A DNA stretch of 64,000 nucleotides from positions 620,001 through 684,000 of the forward strand of contig CAWCTF010000006.1 of NCBI GenBank assembly GCA_963798435.1, written 5' to 3'. The translations under genes were made by a program, and so were the position numbers. The DNA is from JALHST01 sp963798435 (lineage in GTDB: Bacteria > Bacteroidota > Bacteroidia > Flavobacteriales > Flavobacteriaceae). This document shows, piece by piece, positions 36,248 to 45,949 of this stretch (its first letter is position 1; the number at the start of each line of letters is the position of its first letter). The notes beneath the pieces were generated by a model. The model made no database searches and was not told the origin of the DNA. It saw only the letters and a list, made by a program, of their open reading frames with translations.

Positions 36248-36277
36248 CGCGCCGAAGAAAGTTCGGCGCGTTTTTTA
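36248..36277 (+). terminator. Rho-independent terminator
   Basis: CGCGCCGAA (36,248-36,256) pairs with TTCGGCGCG (36,262-36,270) over a 5-base loop and is followed by six T. It lies 15 bases after the stop of the small cysteine-rich gene. Confidence 0.85.
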
Positions 36278-36384
36278 TTGGGTGGCAATCTTGGCTCGGG
36301 GTTAACCTTTATCGTCAGGAAACCTCTTATCATTTTGCTCGCCAGCGCCGCTGCGGCCTCGGCACACTTCTTCCGGCGCTAAAC

Positions 36385-36707
36385 ATGGCTGGATCGGAAT
36401 TGAATGCGCTAGCGGCTGTCAACGCTCCGCTGCGCAATGCAAAGTTCGCGATTGTATTTCATGGTCCAGCTGTTGATGGCATTCTCGACGACGAGCATTA
36501 CAGGGCGAAGTTTGGAACAACTAATCCAAACTTAAAACCGATAGCGGAAATGAAGAAACACGGCGTCAAATTTTTCGTGTGTGGACAGGACCCTGCCGGA
36601 TAGAAATCGATCCAAAAACACTAACTCCTGACGTGCAGCTCGCGGCCGATGCATTGCTCGTTTTAATGCAATATCAGAATAGAGGCTATGCGTTGATGAG
36701 CTTTTGA
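36385..36707 (+). CDS. DsrE family protein, frameshifted
   Basis: The reading AKFAIVFHGPAVDGILDDEH, then FGTTNPNLKPIAEMKKHGVKF and FVCGQ is typical of periplasmic DsrE/DsrF-like proteins, with the conserved cysteine in VCGQ. The frame stops at 36,603; a one-base shift near 36,597 restores IDPKTLTPDVQLAADALLVL, then MQYQNRGYALMSF, ending at 36,707. A likely signal peptide (PLIILLASAAAASA) lies upstream from about 36,314 in another frame, so the true start is probably there with a second indel near 36,372. The family handles sulfur or acts in unknown redox roles. Confidence 0.75.
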
Positions 36708-36723
36708 AATATGACGCACTGCC

Positions 36724-37171
36724 CTAGAACGTCTTGTCAGAATCGAGAAGGATCGTTACCGGGCCTTCGTTGACTAATTCCACTGACATCATTGCGCCGA
36801 AAACTCCCGTCGCTACAGCGACTCCCAACCTGCGCAGCGCTTCGCTAAACTCTTCATACAGCTTCCTCGCCTGTTCCGGCGGCGCCGCGGCAACAAAGCT
36901 GGGCCTGCGTTGACCGCGCGCGTCACCGTAAAGGGTAAACTGCGAGACCACGAGAGTGCTGCCTCTTACGTCAAGCAATGACCGGTTCATTTTCCGCTGA
37001 TCGTCCTCGAAGATCCTCAGGTTGGCGATTTTTTCGGCCATGCGGCCGCGACGCAGAGGTATCGTCGCGGCCGACGCCAAGCAAAATCATGAGGCCATAG
37101 GTGATTTCTCCCGTGATGTCACCGTTTACGGTTACACGCGCGCGACTCACACGCTGAACAACTGCTCGCAT
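36724..37171 (-). CDS. dtd: D-aminoacyl-tRNA deacylase, frameshifted
   Basis: Removes D-amino acids mischarged on tRNA. Both halves are clear: MRAVVQRVSRARVTVNG with GLMILLGVGRDDT at the start, then EKIANLRIF, the signature SQFTLYGD and the Gly-Pro motif NEGPVT near the end. The halves are in different frames, with an indel near 37,050-37,070. The merged length of about 149 residues is the family norm. I start at the ATG at 37,171; a longer frame upstream overlaps the nuclease gene. It lies 7 bases after the S1/P1 nuclease stop on the same strand. Confidence 0.9.
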
Positions 37172-37178
37172 GGAGGTA

Positions 37179-38294
37179 CTAGAGAATTTTCTCCAGTAAA
37201 TCGGCGAGACGCCACCCGGCCTTATGCAGCTCATCCCGCACGATGCTGGTTGCCCATGCTCGATACAGTGAATGATCTGGAGTCGGTACCTCGATTGCCT
37301 CACCGGTAGCCACCATCCGGTCCCCGTCGAGGAACGGCCTCACATTCCGAAATTCCAGGCGCGCATGCGCCTCGCGCGCAATCGGCAGGATTTCATCGGC
37401 CCAAAACTCGGCGTAACTATCAATCGATAGATCCGACGGCATTCGCCAGCTACGCGGTTCACGCGTTGCCATGTCGTGAACCAGATTCTTTTTCAGCGGT
37501 TCAATCTGCGCTTCCATCTCTTTCTTTCTCAGTATTCCGGGTACCTGCATGAAAAGCGCGTTTACCGCGTCGTAATCCCAAAACCCGTGGAATTTCTTCT
37601 TGCGGATACCTCGTCGCCGTGGCGGCTCATCACTTAGCTCAAGAATAAATGTATTTCCACCTTCGTCCGCCAGGACTGATTTGTTCTTGTCAGGATCGGT
37701 CGGGCGGCCTTGTGCATCGAAGTAATCCGCACCGACGTGCAAAGGCTGATGAATATCAGCGACATAATGAGCCAGCAGGATGAGCGCCACGGATTTAGTA
37801 ATTTTGCGCTCGTTTTGCTCGGGCACTCGTCCCTGAAGGACATCGATGCAGTATGGAATCATATGTACGATGTCCCATTTGCTGCGACCAACAGATCCCT
37901 CCCGATATCGTTGGGGTGGAATCACTGGGACGTCGGTGTAGTGAAACCAGTGATGGGAAGGCGCGGCTGAGTTGGTGTCGTGAGTCGGCTGGTTCGCTCG
38001 CCAGAAGTCGCGCAATTGCCTGTCTATATTTCGGTGCGACGAATAATGAAATGATCTGGGAGCATCGACGCCCTTCTTGTCCCAGCCTTTAATTTCGTCG
38101 GCAATCCGGGCCGCTTTTTCCAATGTTAACCCATCGAGCAACAAGTGGACTTTTGCGGCCGTAGGCGTGTTCGCCAGACGCTCATCTGCAATCGCGCCGA
38201 CGATCTCATGTCCGAGGGGGGCGTAAGCACAAGCCGAAGCGCGAAACGCGACGACAGCGCAAGCAACAAGAATTTCTCGATGTACAAAATTCAT
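37179..38294 (-). CDS. S1/P1 family nuclease, secreted
   Basis: A 371-residue zinc-dependent single-strand nuclease with an N-terminal signal (ILVACAVVAFRASACAYA). Zinc-ligand motifs of the family are present in order: GHEIVGAIA, HYTDVPV, LAHYVADIHQPLHVGADYFD and DEGGNTF. The usual N-terminal tryptophan is replaced, the mature end reading YAPLGHE. The gene is intact. It lies between the small secreted protein and dtd on one strand, apparently an operon of convenience. It probably degrades extracellular or periplasmic nucleic acid for phosphate and nucleoside supply. Confidence 0.9.
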   Translation of the reverse strand: MNFVHREILVACAVVAFRASACAYAPLGHEIVGAIADERLANTPTAAKVHLLLDGLTLEKAARIADEIKGWDKKGVDAPRSFHYSSHRNIDRQLRDFWRANQPTHDTNSAAPSHHWFHYTDVPVIPPQRYREGSVGRSKWDIVHMIPYCIDVLQGRVPEQNERKITKSVALILLAHYVADIHQPLHVGADYFDAQGRPTDPDKNKSVLADEGGNTFILELSDEPPRRRGIRKKKFHGFWDYDAVNALFMQVPGILRKKEMEAQIEPLKKNLVHDMATREPRSWRMPSDLSIDSYAEFWADEILPIAREAHARLEFRNVRPFLDGDRMVATGEAIEVPTPDHSLYRAWATSIVRDELHKAGWRLADLLEKIL

Positions 38295-38310
38295 CGATGT
38301 GGCGCGGCGA

Positions 38311-38484
38311 TTAGAACCTTAGCGGAGGCGTAATTGGCTGAGGCGCGACCGCAGAAACATTCGCCGGAGGGGGTGAAGGTGCTGATATGAGTGGCGATGG
38401 CGCTGGTCCCTGACCGTGTGCACTACCTATTAGCATCGAGCTGAGCGCCGCGACCAAATGGTACCGAAAAATGGCTTTTCGCAT
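38311..38484 (-). CDS. Small secreted proline-rich protein
   Basis: A 57-residue frame starting MRKAIFRYHLVAALSSML with a signal-like hydrophobic stretch and a mature part rich in proline (PAPSPLISAPSPPPANVS). No family is recognised. It sits 16 bases before the S1/P1 nuclease start on the same strand. It may be a real small envelope protein, or a remnant. Confidence 0.4.
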   Translation of the reverse strand: MRKAIFRYHLVAALSSMLIGSAHGQGPAPSPLISAPSPPPANVSAVAPQPITPPLRF

Positions 38485-38529
38485 TGGAGGCGAGTGTGCC
38501 AGCTGCAAAGCGTCTGACAAGAACGTGAT

Positions 38530-39292
38530 TTATTCGGCGTTTTTGTCCGTGAGACGCGTTTGAATCGTTTTGATCCGCTTTCGTCAATTTTTCGAAATGC
38601 GATCCAGCCCAGTAGATTTGGCCGCAGCCGGGGCAACGGCGGAACTGTTCGTAATAGATTTTGGTAAGCGGCTCGAGTTCTTCAATGACATCGGCCTTGG
38701 CTGCGTGTTGCAACCGTGCATTACAGCGAAGGCAGCGCGTAAAGGGGGCGATCAGGTCCGAAAGCTTAAAACGGCGAACGACCTCGATGGTTTGTTCTTC
38801 GGCGTTCTGTGATCGCGGGCAATATCCATGTTGAACGATCGCGTGCATAAGCAGCCGACGATCACGGGTCAGGAGTGCCCGATTTTCACGAGCCATCAGA
38901 TCGAGCAGCTGCCGGTCATTAGCCTTTTGGTCATAGGCAACATCAAAGCCAAAGAGGCGGAGATTACGGGTGAGCTTTCCTAGATGTCCGTCTGCGACAA
39001 AGGTGATTGCTTGAGACGCTTGCAAATGTTTTACCGTGGTTTGCATGTCACGATTTTCGACCCCTATGACCTCGACGTCTGCGTCGTCCGTGAGCGTGTG
39101 ATCAAAACCGACCGACCGTCCATCCACCAGGATCCTATCCACCTCCGGGTGCGGGACGCCGCACGATTCGATGACATCCTTGATCGAGGTCTTTTCGCTC
39201 AGACTACGTTCAACGGTTCGATTGCGGGTCCTTGATCGAAGAAAGAAATCAAGGTCGCCTCGGAAGCGAAGGCGAGCCGTGAATGGCTTCAC
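38530..39292 (-). CDS. Mut7-C RNase domain protein with ubiquitin-like N-terminus
   Basis: About 254 residues. Residues 1-80 form the Mut7-C-associated ubiquitin-like domain (ARLRFRGDLDFFL, then VDRILVDGRSVGFD). Residues about 93-240 form the Mut7-C PIN-like domain: FVADGHLGKLTRNLRLFGFD, ALLTRDRRLLMH, two CxxC pairs (RCLRC, RCPGCGQ) and IYWAGSHFEKL. The open frame runs on to 38,423, but a one-base shift near 38,573 gives the more natural end IKTIQTRLTDKNAE at 38,530, clear of the small gene downstream. A predicted RNase; cellular targets in bacteria are unknown. Confidence 0.85.
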
Positions 39293-39293
39293 G

Positions 39294-40034
39294 TCAATTT
39301 ACGATTCGCGCATTCGCGTATGCGTACTCAAATGTAGTCGCACGCGGGCGACCTTGGAGCTTGCCGGGCCCGAGCGGCTCATCTTCGCCGAAATAACAAT
39401 CGATTTGCCATCGCCGGAGACCGCCGCCGGTATCCATGACTTTCCAGCGGTTGCTACCGAAAATTTTCTGAAGTTCCGGCGAGGACGTCTGTATAATCGC
39501 ACCGCGACGAAAGCCACCGTGCCCTCCCTTCATTGCCGCCGAATAATGCGGCACCAAAACACCGCCTCCGCCCATGGCATGTGAAGCGAAAGCGTATGAA
39601 TTGCTGCTGTTATAGCGAATGTAGTAGTGCCCATTCACCGGAATAGTAATTCGACCAAAGCCTTCCTTTTTTACCGAGCGCAGAAAATCGCGCGGATACT
39701 TCCGACCGTGGAGCCCCGGTCTTGTGACCGGCGTCGCGTCGAAGCCACGTTCGAAAGTAAAACCTGATTCTTTTGGCGTGTAATAGAGCGTACAGACAAT
39801 GAAGTATTCGCCATTATGTCCCTGCGGCCGCCGTGCCAGTTTATCATTCTCGTAAGCGAGGCGTTGCACCACTTCAGGCCACGGAATCTCCGCATGAAGC
39901 TGCGAATGGAACGCAGGCAGGATCAAACTTATGAGGGTAAGGACTAGTCGCCGAAGATTGATTCGACTGGTCCGCCGATAATAATCTCTATGGGAAGTCG
40001 CTTCCATTCGTATTCGTAAGGAGGTTGTTTCCAT
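39294..40034 (-). CDS. Secreted 3D-domain protein (MltA-like lytic transglycosylase fold)
   Basis: Up to 246 residues with a hydrophobic export segment (LVLTLISLILPAFHSQLHAE) and a C-terminal 3D domain defined by its aspartates: KVMDTGG, RRWQIDCYFGEDEPLGPG. This fold occurs in MltA and in stationary-phase muralytic enzymes, so cell-wall cleavage is likely. The first ATG (40,034) overlaps the end of the NamZ gene by about 90 bases; a later alternative start is possible. The preceding gene is also a muropeptide enzyme, which supports a peptidoglycan role. Confidence 0.8.
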   Translation of the reverse strand: METTSLRIRMEATSHRDYYRRTSRINLRRLVLTLISLILPAFHSQLHAEIPWPEVVQRLAYENDKLARRPQGHNGEYFIVCTLYYTPKESGFTFERGFDATPVTRPGLHGRKYPRDFLRSVKKEGFGRITIPVNGHYYIRYNSSNSYAFASHAMGGGGVLVPHYSAAMKGGHGGFRRGAIIQTSSPELQKIFGSNRWKVMDTGGGLRRWQIDCYFGEDEPLGPGKLQGRPRATTFEYAYANARIVN

Positions 40035-41027
40035 TCAAACTCCTGAGGGTAAGTCTTGCGGATGTGCCTGATGATTTCCACTCCCATAACGAACGGTTGG
40101 AAAGCTTCGCGACTTGTCACGTCAATTGCGCGCCTCCACAGGCTTCACCGGCGAACTTGTGAAAGGTTGGCTGAAAATAATTTTCGCGAAAGAAAACACC
40201 CGGCAGATTTAATGCGTTTAGTTCGCTGCAAAGTTTCTCCGCATGAATGAATGGCGCGCCAAAGATTTCGAATGGTCGCGTGGTGCCGCGTCCCTCGGAA
40301 ATGTTCGTGCCTTCGAGCAGACACATTCCGGGATAAACCGTGGCTGTATCGAGGCTTGGCATATTCGGTGACGGCATCACCCACCGCAGCCCGGTTTGGT
40401 CAAACCACATCTCGCGCTCCCAGTTTCTCATTGGCAAGACAGACAAATCGCAATCAGGGAATGCTTCGTCCCGAAATTGCTTTGCCAGTTCGCCGATGGT
40501 ACGGCCATGCCGGATGGGAAGGGGATGCATCCCGACGAAAGATTTGTAATTAGGATCGAGCAATGGCCCTTCAGTCGTCACGCCATTAATCGGGTTTGGC
40601 CGATCGAACACAACGACCGCGGTGCTGCATCTCTCGCACGCGCGCATACAGAGGTACAGCGTCCAGATAAACGTGTAGTAACGCGACCCGATGTCTTGAA
40701 GATCCACAACCAACACATCGAACCCCTCCAGCATTTCCGCAGTCGGCTCGCGATGTTCGGCGTAAAGACTATAAACCGGAATGTGCAGACGCGGATGCTC
40801 GTAGCTTTTCCATTCAATCATGTTGTCCTGCGTTGGCCGAGAAAGCCGTGCTGGGGAACAAAGAAGGCAGCAAGATGGAAGAGGTCGCCATTGTGTGGCT
40901 CGAGTTCGCGAAGCGTGCTCAAGCCCTGAGGAAAGCGAGGCCGGATAAGCAGTGCCCCGATGCGCGCGCCGCGAAGTTTCCTCGGCCAGAGCTCTGTCAG
41001 ATGGTCAAGTGGCAATAGCACGGGCAT
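39944..41027 (-). CDS. NamZ-type exo-beta-N-acetylmuramidase (DUF1343), frameshifted
   Basis: Removes terminal MurNAc from peptidoglycan fragments. Three frames join: RIGALL and FFVPQHGFLG (the GPEHG-like motif, here VPQHG) from 41,027; then IPVYSLY, FDVLVVDLQDIGSRYYTFIW, VFDRPNPI, VGMHPLPIRHGRTIGELA and EGTNISEGRGTTRPFE; then FQPFVMGVEIIRHIRKTYPQ to the stop at 39,944. Indels are near 40,818 and 40,120. Merged length about 360 residues is typical for the core domain without signal peptide. It begins 3 bases after the lnt stop and overlaps the 3D-domain gene. Confidence 0.87.
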
Positions 41028-41030
41028 GCG

Positions 41031-42741
41031 TCACCTTAACACACAGGGCGGGATCGCGCGATGCAATAGGCGTTCGCCGCGGCGAACACCTCTCAATTTT
41101 CTGCGCATGAGCAACGTTACCAGCATCGCAATCACCGTCACCGCCGTACACGCTTTTGCGAATAACTCACCGTGACGCGCATAAAAAAGTCGGCTGATGT
41201 CGGTCGGTAATCGTTGATTTCACCGGTGGGCACCCCTCGGTAAAGGTGTTACCCGTTTCATCTCGTAATTCCTGATTGATACGACCGAATTGGTTAATGA
41301 AACAGGTCACTCCGGTGTTGGCCGCACGGAGCATGGGACGACGCGTTTCCACGCAACGAAAAATTGCGTTTGCCAAGTGCTGATGCGATCCGGCGGAATG
41401 CTGAAACCACCCGTCGTTGGTCATGTCGACCAGTAAATTCGCCCCGGACTCGTCTCGGTTGGAAGGACAAATTGTCTGGTCAATTCGCCAATCGTATCTT
41501 CGAAACATATCAACGGCGCGACATGAATCTCCCTGTTGGTTAGGGTAAACACCGTGTGTTCTTTTCCCGGTTGAAAATCGCCGGCACCTGATCCCCAACA
41601 ATCTGTGCCAGCAGAGGCACTGTCTGGCGCCCGGGAACATATTCGCCAAAAGGGACCAGGTGAACCTACGGTAGACTTGCACTCGTTCGCCACCGTCGGA
41701 AACAAGCAACGCCGCATTGTAAACGTCGCCGTTTTCTTCGTCGATCGTGCCCAGTAGAAGGTCTGTCTCGGAAGACGCGGCCAGGTCCATCACGAATTTT
41801 AGCTCTCTTGGTTATCAGCACTGGCCCGGGCATCAGCTTTCCGGCCAAACCAATAATTCCGGCGGCGGATTTGCCGCAAAGATATTTCGCTTAAGCGCCG
41901 GAATTGATCGAAGATTTTTCTCGTAAACTGCGGATCGAATTTTTGATGTTGCGGAACGTTTGATTGAACGGCGGCTACGCGGAGCGGTTTAGCGGGCGGC
42001 GAAACCTGCGTCGCGCGAAGTCCGAAAACCAAAACGCCTACAATCGCGGCCATTGTAACCGTGAAATCAAAATGCGGTCGCATCACGCGTGTGCGCGCCT
42101 CGAGAATCAGGCGATATCCCGTGGTAAGGATGGTCACGTTGGCGAACACGACCAGGAACGATAGTCCGGCGACGCCAGTGAACTCCGCGATTTGGATCAG
42201 TGGCCAATTAGTGTGCAGCGCCACGCCAAGGCCGTTCCAACCAAAGCCCGAAAAAACCCACCCGCGCAGCCACTGAGCGTTGTCCATCCAGCTGCGAGCA
42301 AGAAGGCGATCACTAGGTTGTTTGTCGATTTTAGCCATCGTGATATGCCGGGCGGCGGCGGTCCTGGCTCGCACCAACATTTGGTTCCATTTGCTTGCGG
42401 CCACTCGCTTCTTTCTTTCTCGTGGCCGTAACAGGCCGCAACCCGGCCCAGAGCGCGAAATAAATCGCCATGTAAAACTCGAGAACAAACCAGCCGAGCA
42501 CCGTGACAGTTGTGAGCCAGAAGAATACGATCCAAAAAAACGTCAGCCCGGCGACGTACCCAGAAGCAGGTTTCGGAGCCATGGACGACGCGACTCTGCG
42601 CCGGAAAACCAAACTGCACCGATAAGCGGAGTCAGCGCGATCCAGCAGAACCACGTCAAATTGAACGGGGCAAAGCAGGCAGCGCAAAGAACTCCACTAC
42701 AGATTGAGCGAGCCAGGCCCAGAACACTAAATTTTTTTCAT
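41031..42741 (-). CDS. lnt: Apolipoprotein N-acyltransferase, multiply frameshifted
   Basis: Inner-membrane enzyme adding the third acyl chain to lipoproteins. The N-terminal membrane part is recovered across frames (NLVFWAWLAQSVVEFFA, FNLTWFCWIALTPLIGAVWF, YVAGLTFFWIVFFW), then WLRGWVFSGFGWNGLGVALH, IQIAEFTGVAGLSFLVVFAN, then the nitrilase-like domain (RVAAVQSNVPQHQKFD, LLLGTIDEENGDVYNAALL, the cysteine region read only in a shifted frame, NLLVDMTNDGWF) and a final transmembrane helix (TAVTVIAMLVTLLM) to the stop at 41,031. At least four one-base shifts are needed. The start fits ATG at 42,741 if the A7 run behind it is A8. NamZ follows directly. Confidence 0.88.
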
Positions 42742-42823
42742 TCCGAGCGAAGTCGAGGAATCTCTTGGTATTTCTGCATCGCCGGGATCTGGAGATGTCT
42801 CGACTTCTCGCTCGGCATGACAA
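42739..42823. repeat. Palindromic intergenic repeat (GAGCGAAG type), copy 1
   Basis: CATTCCGAGCGAAGTCGAGG at the left and GAGATGTCTCGACTTCTCGC running to GGCATGACA at the right are imperfect inverted complements, able to form a long hairpin. Related copies lie at 55,612-55,705 and 59,293-59,425. It fills the gap between the phosphohexomutase stop and the lnt start. Confidence 0.7.
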
Positions 42824-42851
42824 ACAACCTTTTGGTCGCAGATAACAACAC

Positions 42852-44879
42852 CTACGCGAGTGCATTGCTTGGGCCCACGCGCGAATCGGCGTCTTTTCGC
42901 AGCCAATCCCAGAGGTCGTCCAGGTGCTTTCCAACTTCCGTTTTGATCCGGTCAAGGCGTGCGCTGGCGACTTCTTGCTTTGCCGGCTGGCGGTGTGCAA
43001 ACAGGTAGTGCGGTTCCACTTCTTCGTCTTGATCGACGGGCGAACCGCGATTCGCGTTCCATCTTCCAGCTCAAACATGAGCATTTTAGTTTTCGGAATC
43101 AGATCGCCTTCGATGTCCTTGATCTCGTCGGTCTCGAAATTTCGTAATGTTCGCCACTCTTGAACCGAGTATTTCGTGGACCGGATCGGCCGCGTATGAC
43201 TTCATCAGACTCGCAATCTTGTCTGCGCCCTCCGCGCCTTCAAAAGTTAGGGAACTGGTTTTCTCCGAGAAATAGACACCGAACTGCGCATAGATTTCGT
43301 CGAGCAACTCGTAACCGTTTGTCCACGCGACTTGGCGTAAGCGGCGACTTCACTAAAAACATGATACCGCGCCGTTGCCGTCTTTATCGCGAACAAAATC
43401 GGCCCCGCTGTAACCGTAGCTTTCTTCGCCGCCGAAAACATAGAATGAAGAGTATGCCAGCCGAACAAGTCGGCGGTTTCGGCTTCTGCAAGATCGGCTA
43501 TAACTCCGACGCAGTTTGGTTCGGGAATCGCTTGCTCATATTTCGCGAGCTTCGCGCCGATATACTTAAAGCCGGTCAACGTATCGACACAGGGGACACC
43601 GTAGCGGAGTCTCGGCGATCGCCTTTTGCAGGTCGGTGGTGACGAAAGTCTTGATGATCACGGCGCGCGAAGCGTTTTTTTTGTCGAGCACGCCCTTGTC
43701 GAAGAGCGTTTTGATGCGATACCAGGCAAGGAGTGAACCGATTTGGTTTCCAGTCAGCAATTCCAGTTTGCCATTCTTCGTTCGAACTGCTGCGCCCATG
43801 CGATCGCAGTCTGGATCAGTCCCCACGACCAGATCGGCATTCTCCTTTTTCGCAAGATCGATCGCCATTGTTAGTGCTTCGCCGTATTCGGGGTTCGGCG
43901 ACTTGACCGTAGGAAATCGGCCATCGAAACAATCCTGTTCCGGCACGACCTTGAAATTGAAACCTAGCCGCTTAAGTATGGGTTTGATGATTACGCTGCC
44001 AGTTCCGTGCAGCGGCGTGTAAACGATTCGCAACGTTTTGGGGTCGCGAATTACGCGTGGATCGAGGACCAGGGTCTCGAGTCGCCGCATGTATGCCTCA
44101 TCGATGTTTTTTCCGATCGTGGTCACTTTGCCTTGTCGCTCGTTCGGGAGCGGTGTGAACGATTCGCTTTTAATTGCGTTTACTTTGGCGATGATCCCGC
44201 TGGCATGCGGCTCAATCACTTGCGCGCCGTCGCTGAAATAAACTTTGAAACCGTTGTCATAAGGCGGGTTGTGGCTGGCAGTGATCACTGCGCCCGCGCT
44301 GGCATGCAGGTGGTGAACGGCAAACGAAAGCTCCGGGACAGATCGCGGGCTGTCGAACACAAACGCGTCGCAACCGTTTTCCGCAGCAACTTTCGCAGCC
44401 AACTCTGCGAATTCGTTCGAGAAAAATGCGCGGATCATGCGCCATCACAATTCTTGGTTTCGTTCGAAATCTCCTCACGCTGATTCCAATCGTGCAGATA
44501 CTCGACAAGTCCGCGCGTCGCCCGGTTGATGTTGAAAAAATTCATCGCATTCGTGCCAACGCATGGAAATTGCGGTCGTTCGTCTTCGCGCGGCGTTGCC
44601 ACGTTCTACAGCCGTAACGATTTTCCCTATGGTCCGCCCGCGAAGCCCACCGGTGCCGAAGGCAGTGGTCTGATAAAACCGATCGTTCAATTCCTGCCAC
44701 TCTCCGGCGTCGACAAGTTCGTGGACCGATCGAAAATAGAGATCCGAGTTCGCCCCAGCGAGTAATGAACGAACGTTCTTTGCTGACGATGCCATCAATT
44801 GTCTGTCAGTAACCGCCTGTTCGATTCTAGGATGTAATTCTGTAATATCAGTTGCCATCGCTGCCAACTGTTCCGCCAT
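42852..44879 (-). CDS. Phosphohexomutase (phosphoglucomutase/phosphomannomutase), multiply frameshifted
   Basis: Interconverts hexose 1- and 6-phosphates. Recovered in order from 44,879: FGTGGLRGRTIGKI (N-terminal substrate loop), the active serine loop GAVITASHNPPYDNGFKVYF, the metal loop VVGTDPDCDRMG, the sugar loop (GGEES) region, read only across shifted frames near 43,430, and the C-terminal phosphate site GTRIAVRPS. The merged span of about 675 codons fits the long PgcA/PGM2-like branch. At least five one-base shifts are needed (for example near 44,560, 43,580, 43,330, 43,150 and 43,030). The tail ends SRVGPSNALA at 42,852. Confidence 0.88.
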
Positions 44880-44891
44880 CTCCGGTTGCAG

Positions 44892-44910
44892 GGCAAGCGC
44901 TCCGCTTGCC
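44892..44910. terminator. GC-rich hairpin between two minus-strand genes
   Basis: GGCAAGCG (44,892-44,899) pairs with CGCTTGCC (44,903-44,910) around CTC. The same design (GCAACCG/CGGTTGC around CTC) occurs at the window's right end, so this is probably a small repeat family that can act as terminator. Confidence 0.5.
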
Positions 44911-44942
44911 GGCTCGCATGGGCAACCGAAGCCGTTGCTCTA

Positions 44943-45859
44943 TCATTTCGCCGTAGTCACTGCTCGATAGACGAGAGATGCGGCCGCAACGTCTTCTACC
45001 GCCATTCCTAACGACTTAAAGATCGTAGTCTCATTTGCGCGCGATGGGACTTTGCCGGCTAGCGCTTCGCCGAGTTCGGCGTAAATCTTTGCGCCGGAAA
45101 GAATCACATCGCCGGATTCTTTCAGCGCGCCTTCACGAGAATCGACGAATACGACCCGTGTTGCATGGCTTCATCGTCCAGTTCGCGCCAGTCGGGGCGA
45201 CATGCGCCGATTGCGTTCACATGGGAACCGGCTTTCAGCCAGCCCCTTGCAACACGGGCGCTTTCGAATTGGTAACGGTCACAACCACATCTGCGCCGCG
45301 TAGCGCTTCTTCGACAGACATCACTGTCGCGCCAATTTCCTTGCGAACCGCTTCGGCATGTTCCAGGGTAGGACTCCAGACGCGAATCTCTTCGAATGAC
45401 CTAACGAGCCGCAGCGCTTCCACATGACTGCGCGCTTGGACCCCGCTACCGAGAACGGCGAGGACTTTAGCATCAGGTGATGCGAGGAGTTTCGTCGCCG
45501 CGGCAGATACAGCCGCGGTTCTCATTTCGGTGATCAACCGGCCGTCCATTATCGCGAGTGGCGTTCCGGTTCGCGGATCAACGAGAAATATCGTGGCCAT
45601 ATGTGTCGGGATTCCGCGCTCCGCGTTCGATGGGTAAAAAGTGACGGCCTTTATTCCGAGTCCGTCCAATGAAAGCGCCGGCATTAAGCCCAGAAATCCT
45701 CCCGGTGGATCGATGTTGATAACCGAGCGCACAGGCTGAGTTACCTTCCCGGTGGAGAAATCTATCAACGCCTTTTCCATGGCCGGAATAAAGATCCGCC
45801 ATTCCCAGATGCTCTCGCACTTGCTCTTCGCTGAGAAAAATCGGCTGACCGGTTTTCAT
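44943..45859 (-). CDS. Ornithine cyclodeaminase/mu-crystallin family protein, frameshifted
   Basis: NAD(P)-binding family including ornithine cyclodeaminase, alanine dehydrogenase and ketimine reductases. Recovered: FLSEEQVREHLGM at the start; GGFLGLMPAL, GIKAVTFYP, TGTPLAIMDGRLITEMRTAA (conserved catalytic loop), VLAVLGSGVQARSHVEAL (nucleotide-binding glycines), ADVVVTVTNSKAPVL; then GSHVNAIGACRPDWRELDDE and FKSLGMAVEDVAAASLVY to the stop at 44,943. At least two indels lie near 45,780 and 45,150. Merged length about 305 residues is near the family norm. The substrate cannot be told from sequence. Confidence 0.87.
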
Positions 45860-45949
45860 ATCAAGTTCCCAGGGGTTACTCCCGTGACATGGAAGATAAA
45901 ACGATAATTCGGCGTTTCAGTTTCGTTATCCGTGCTATCCGTGTAGTCC

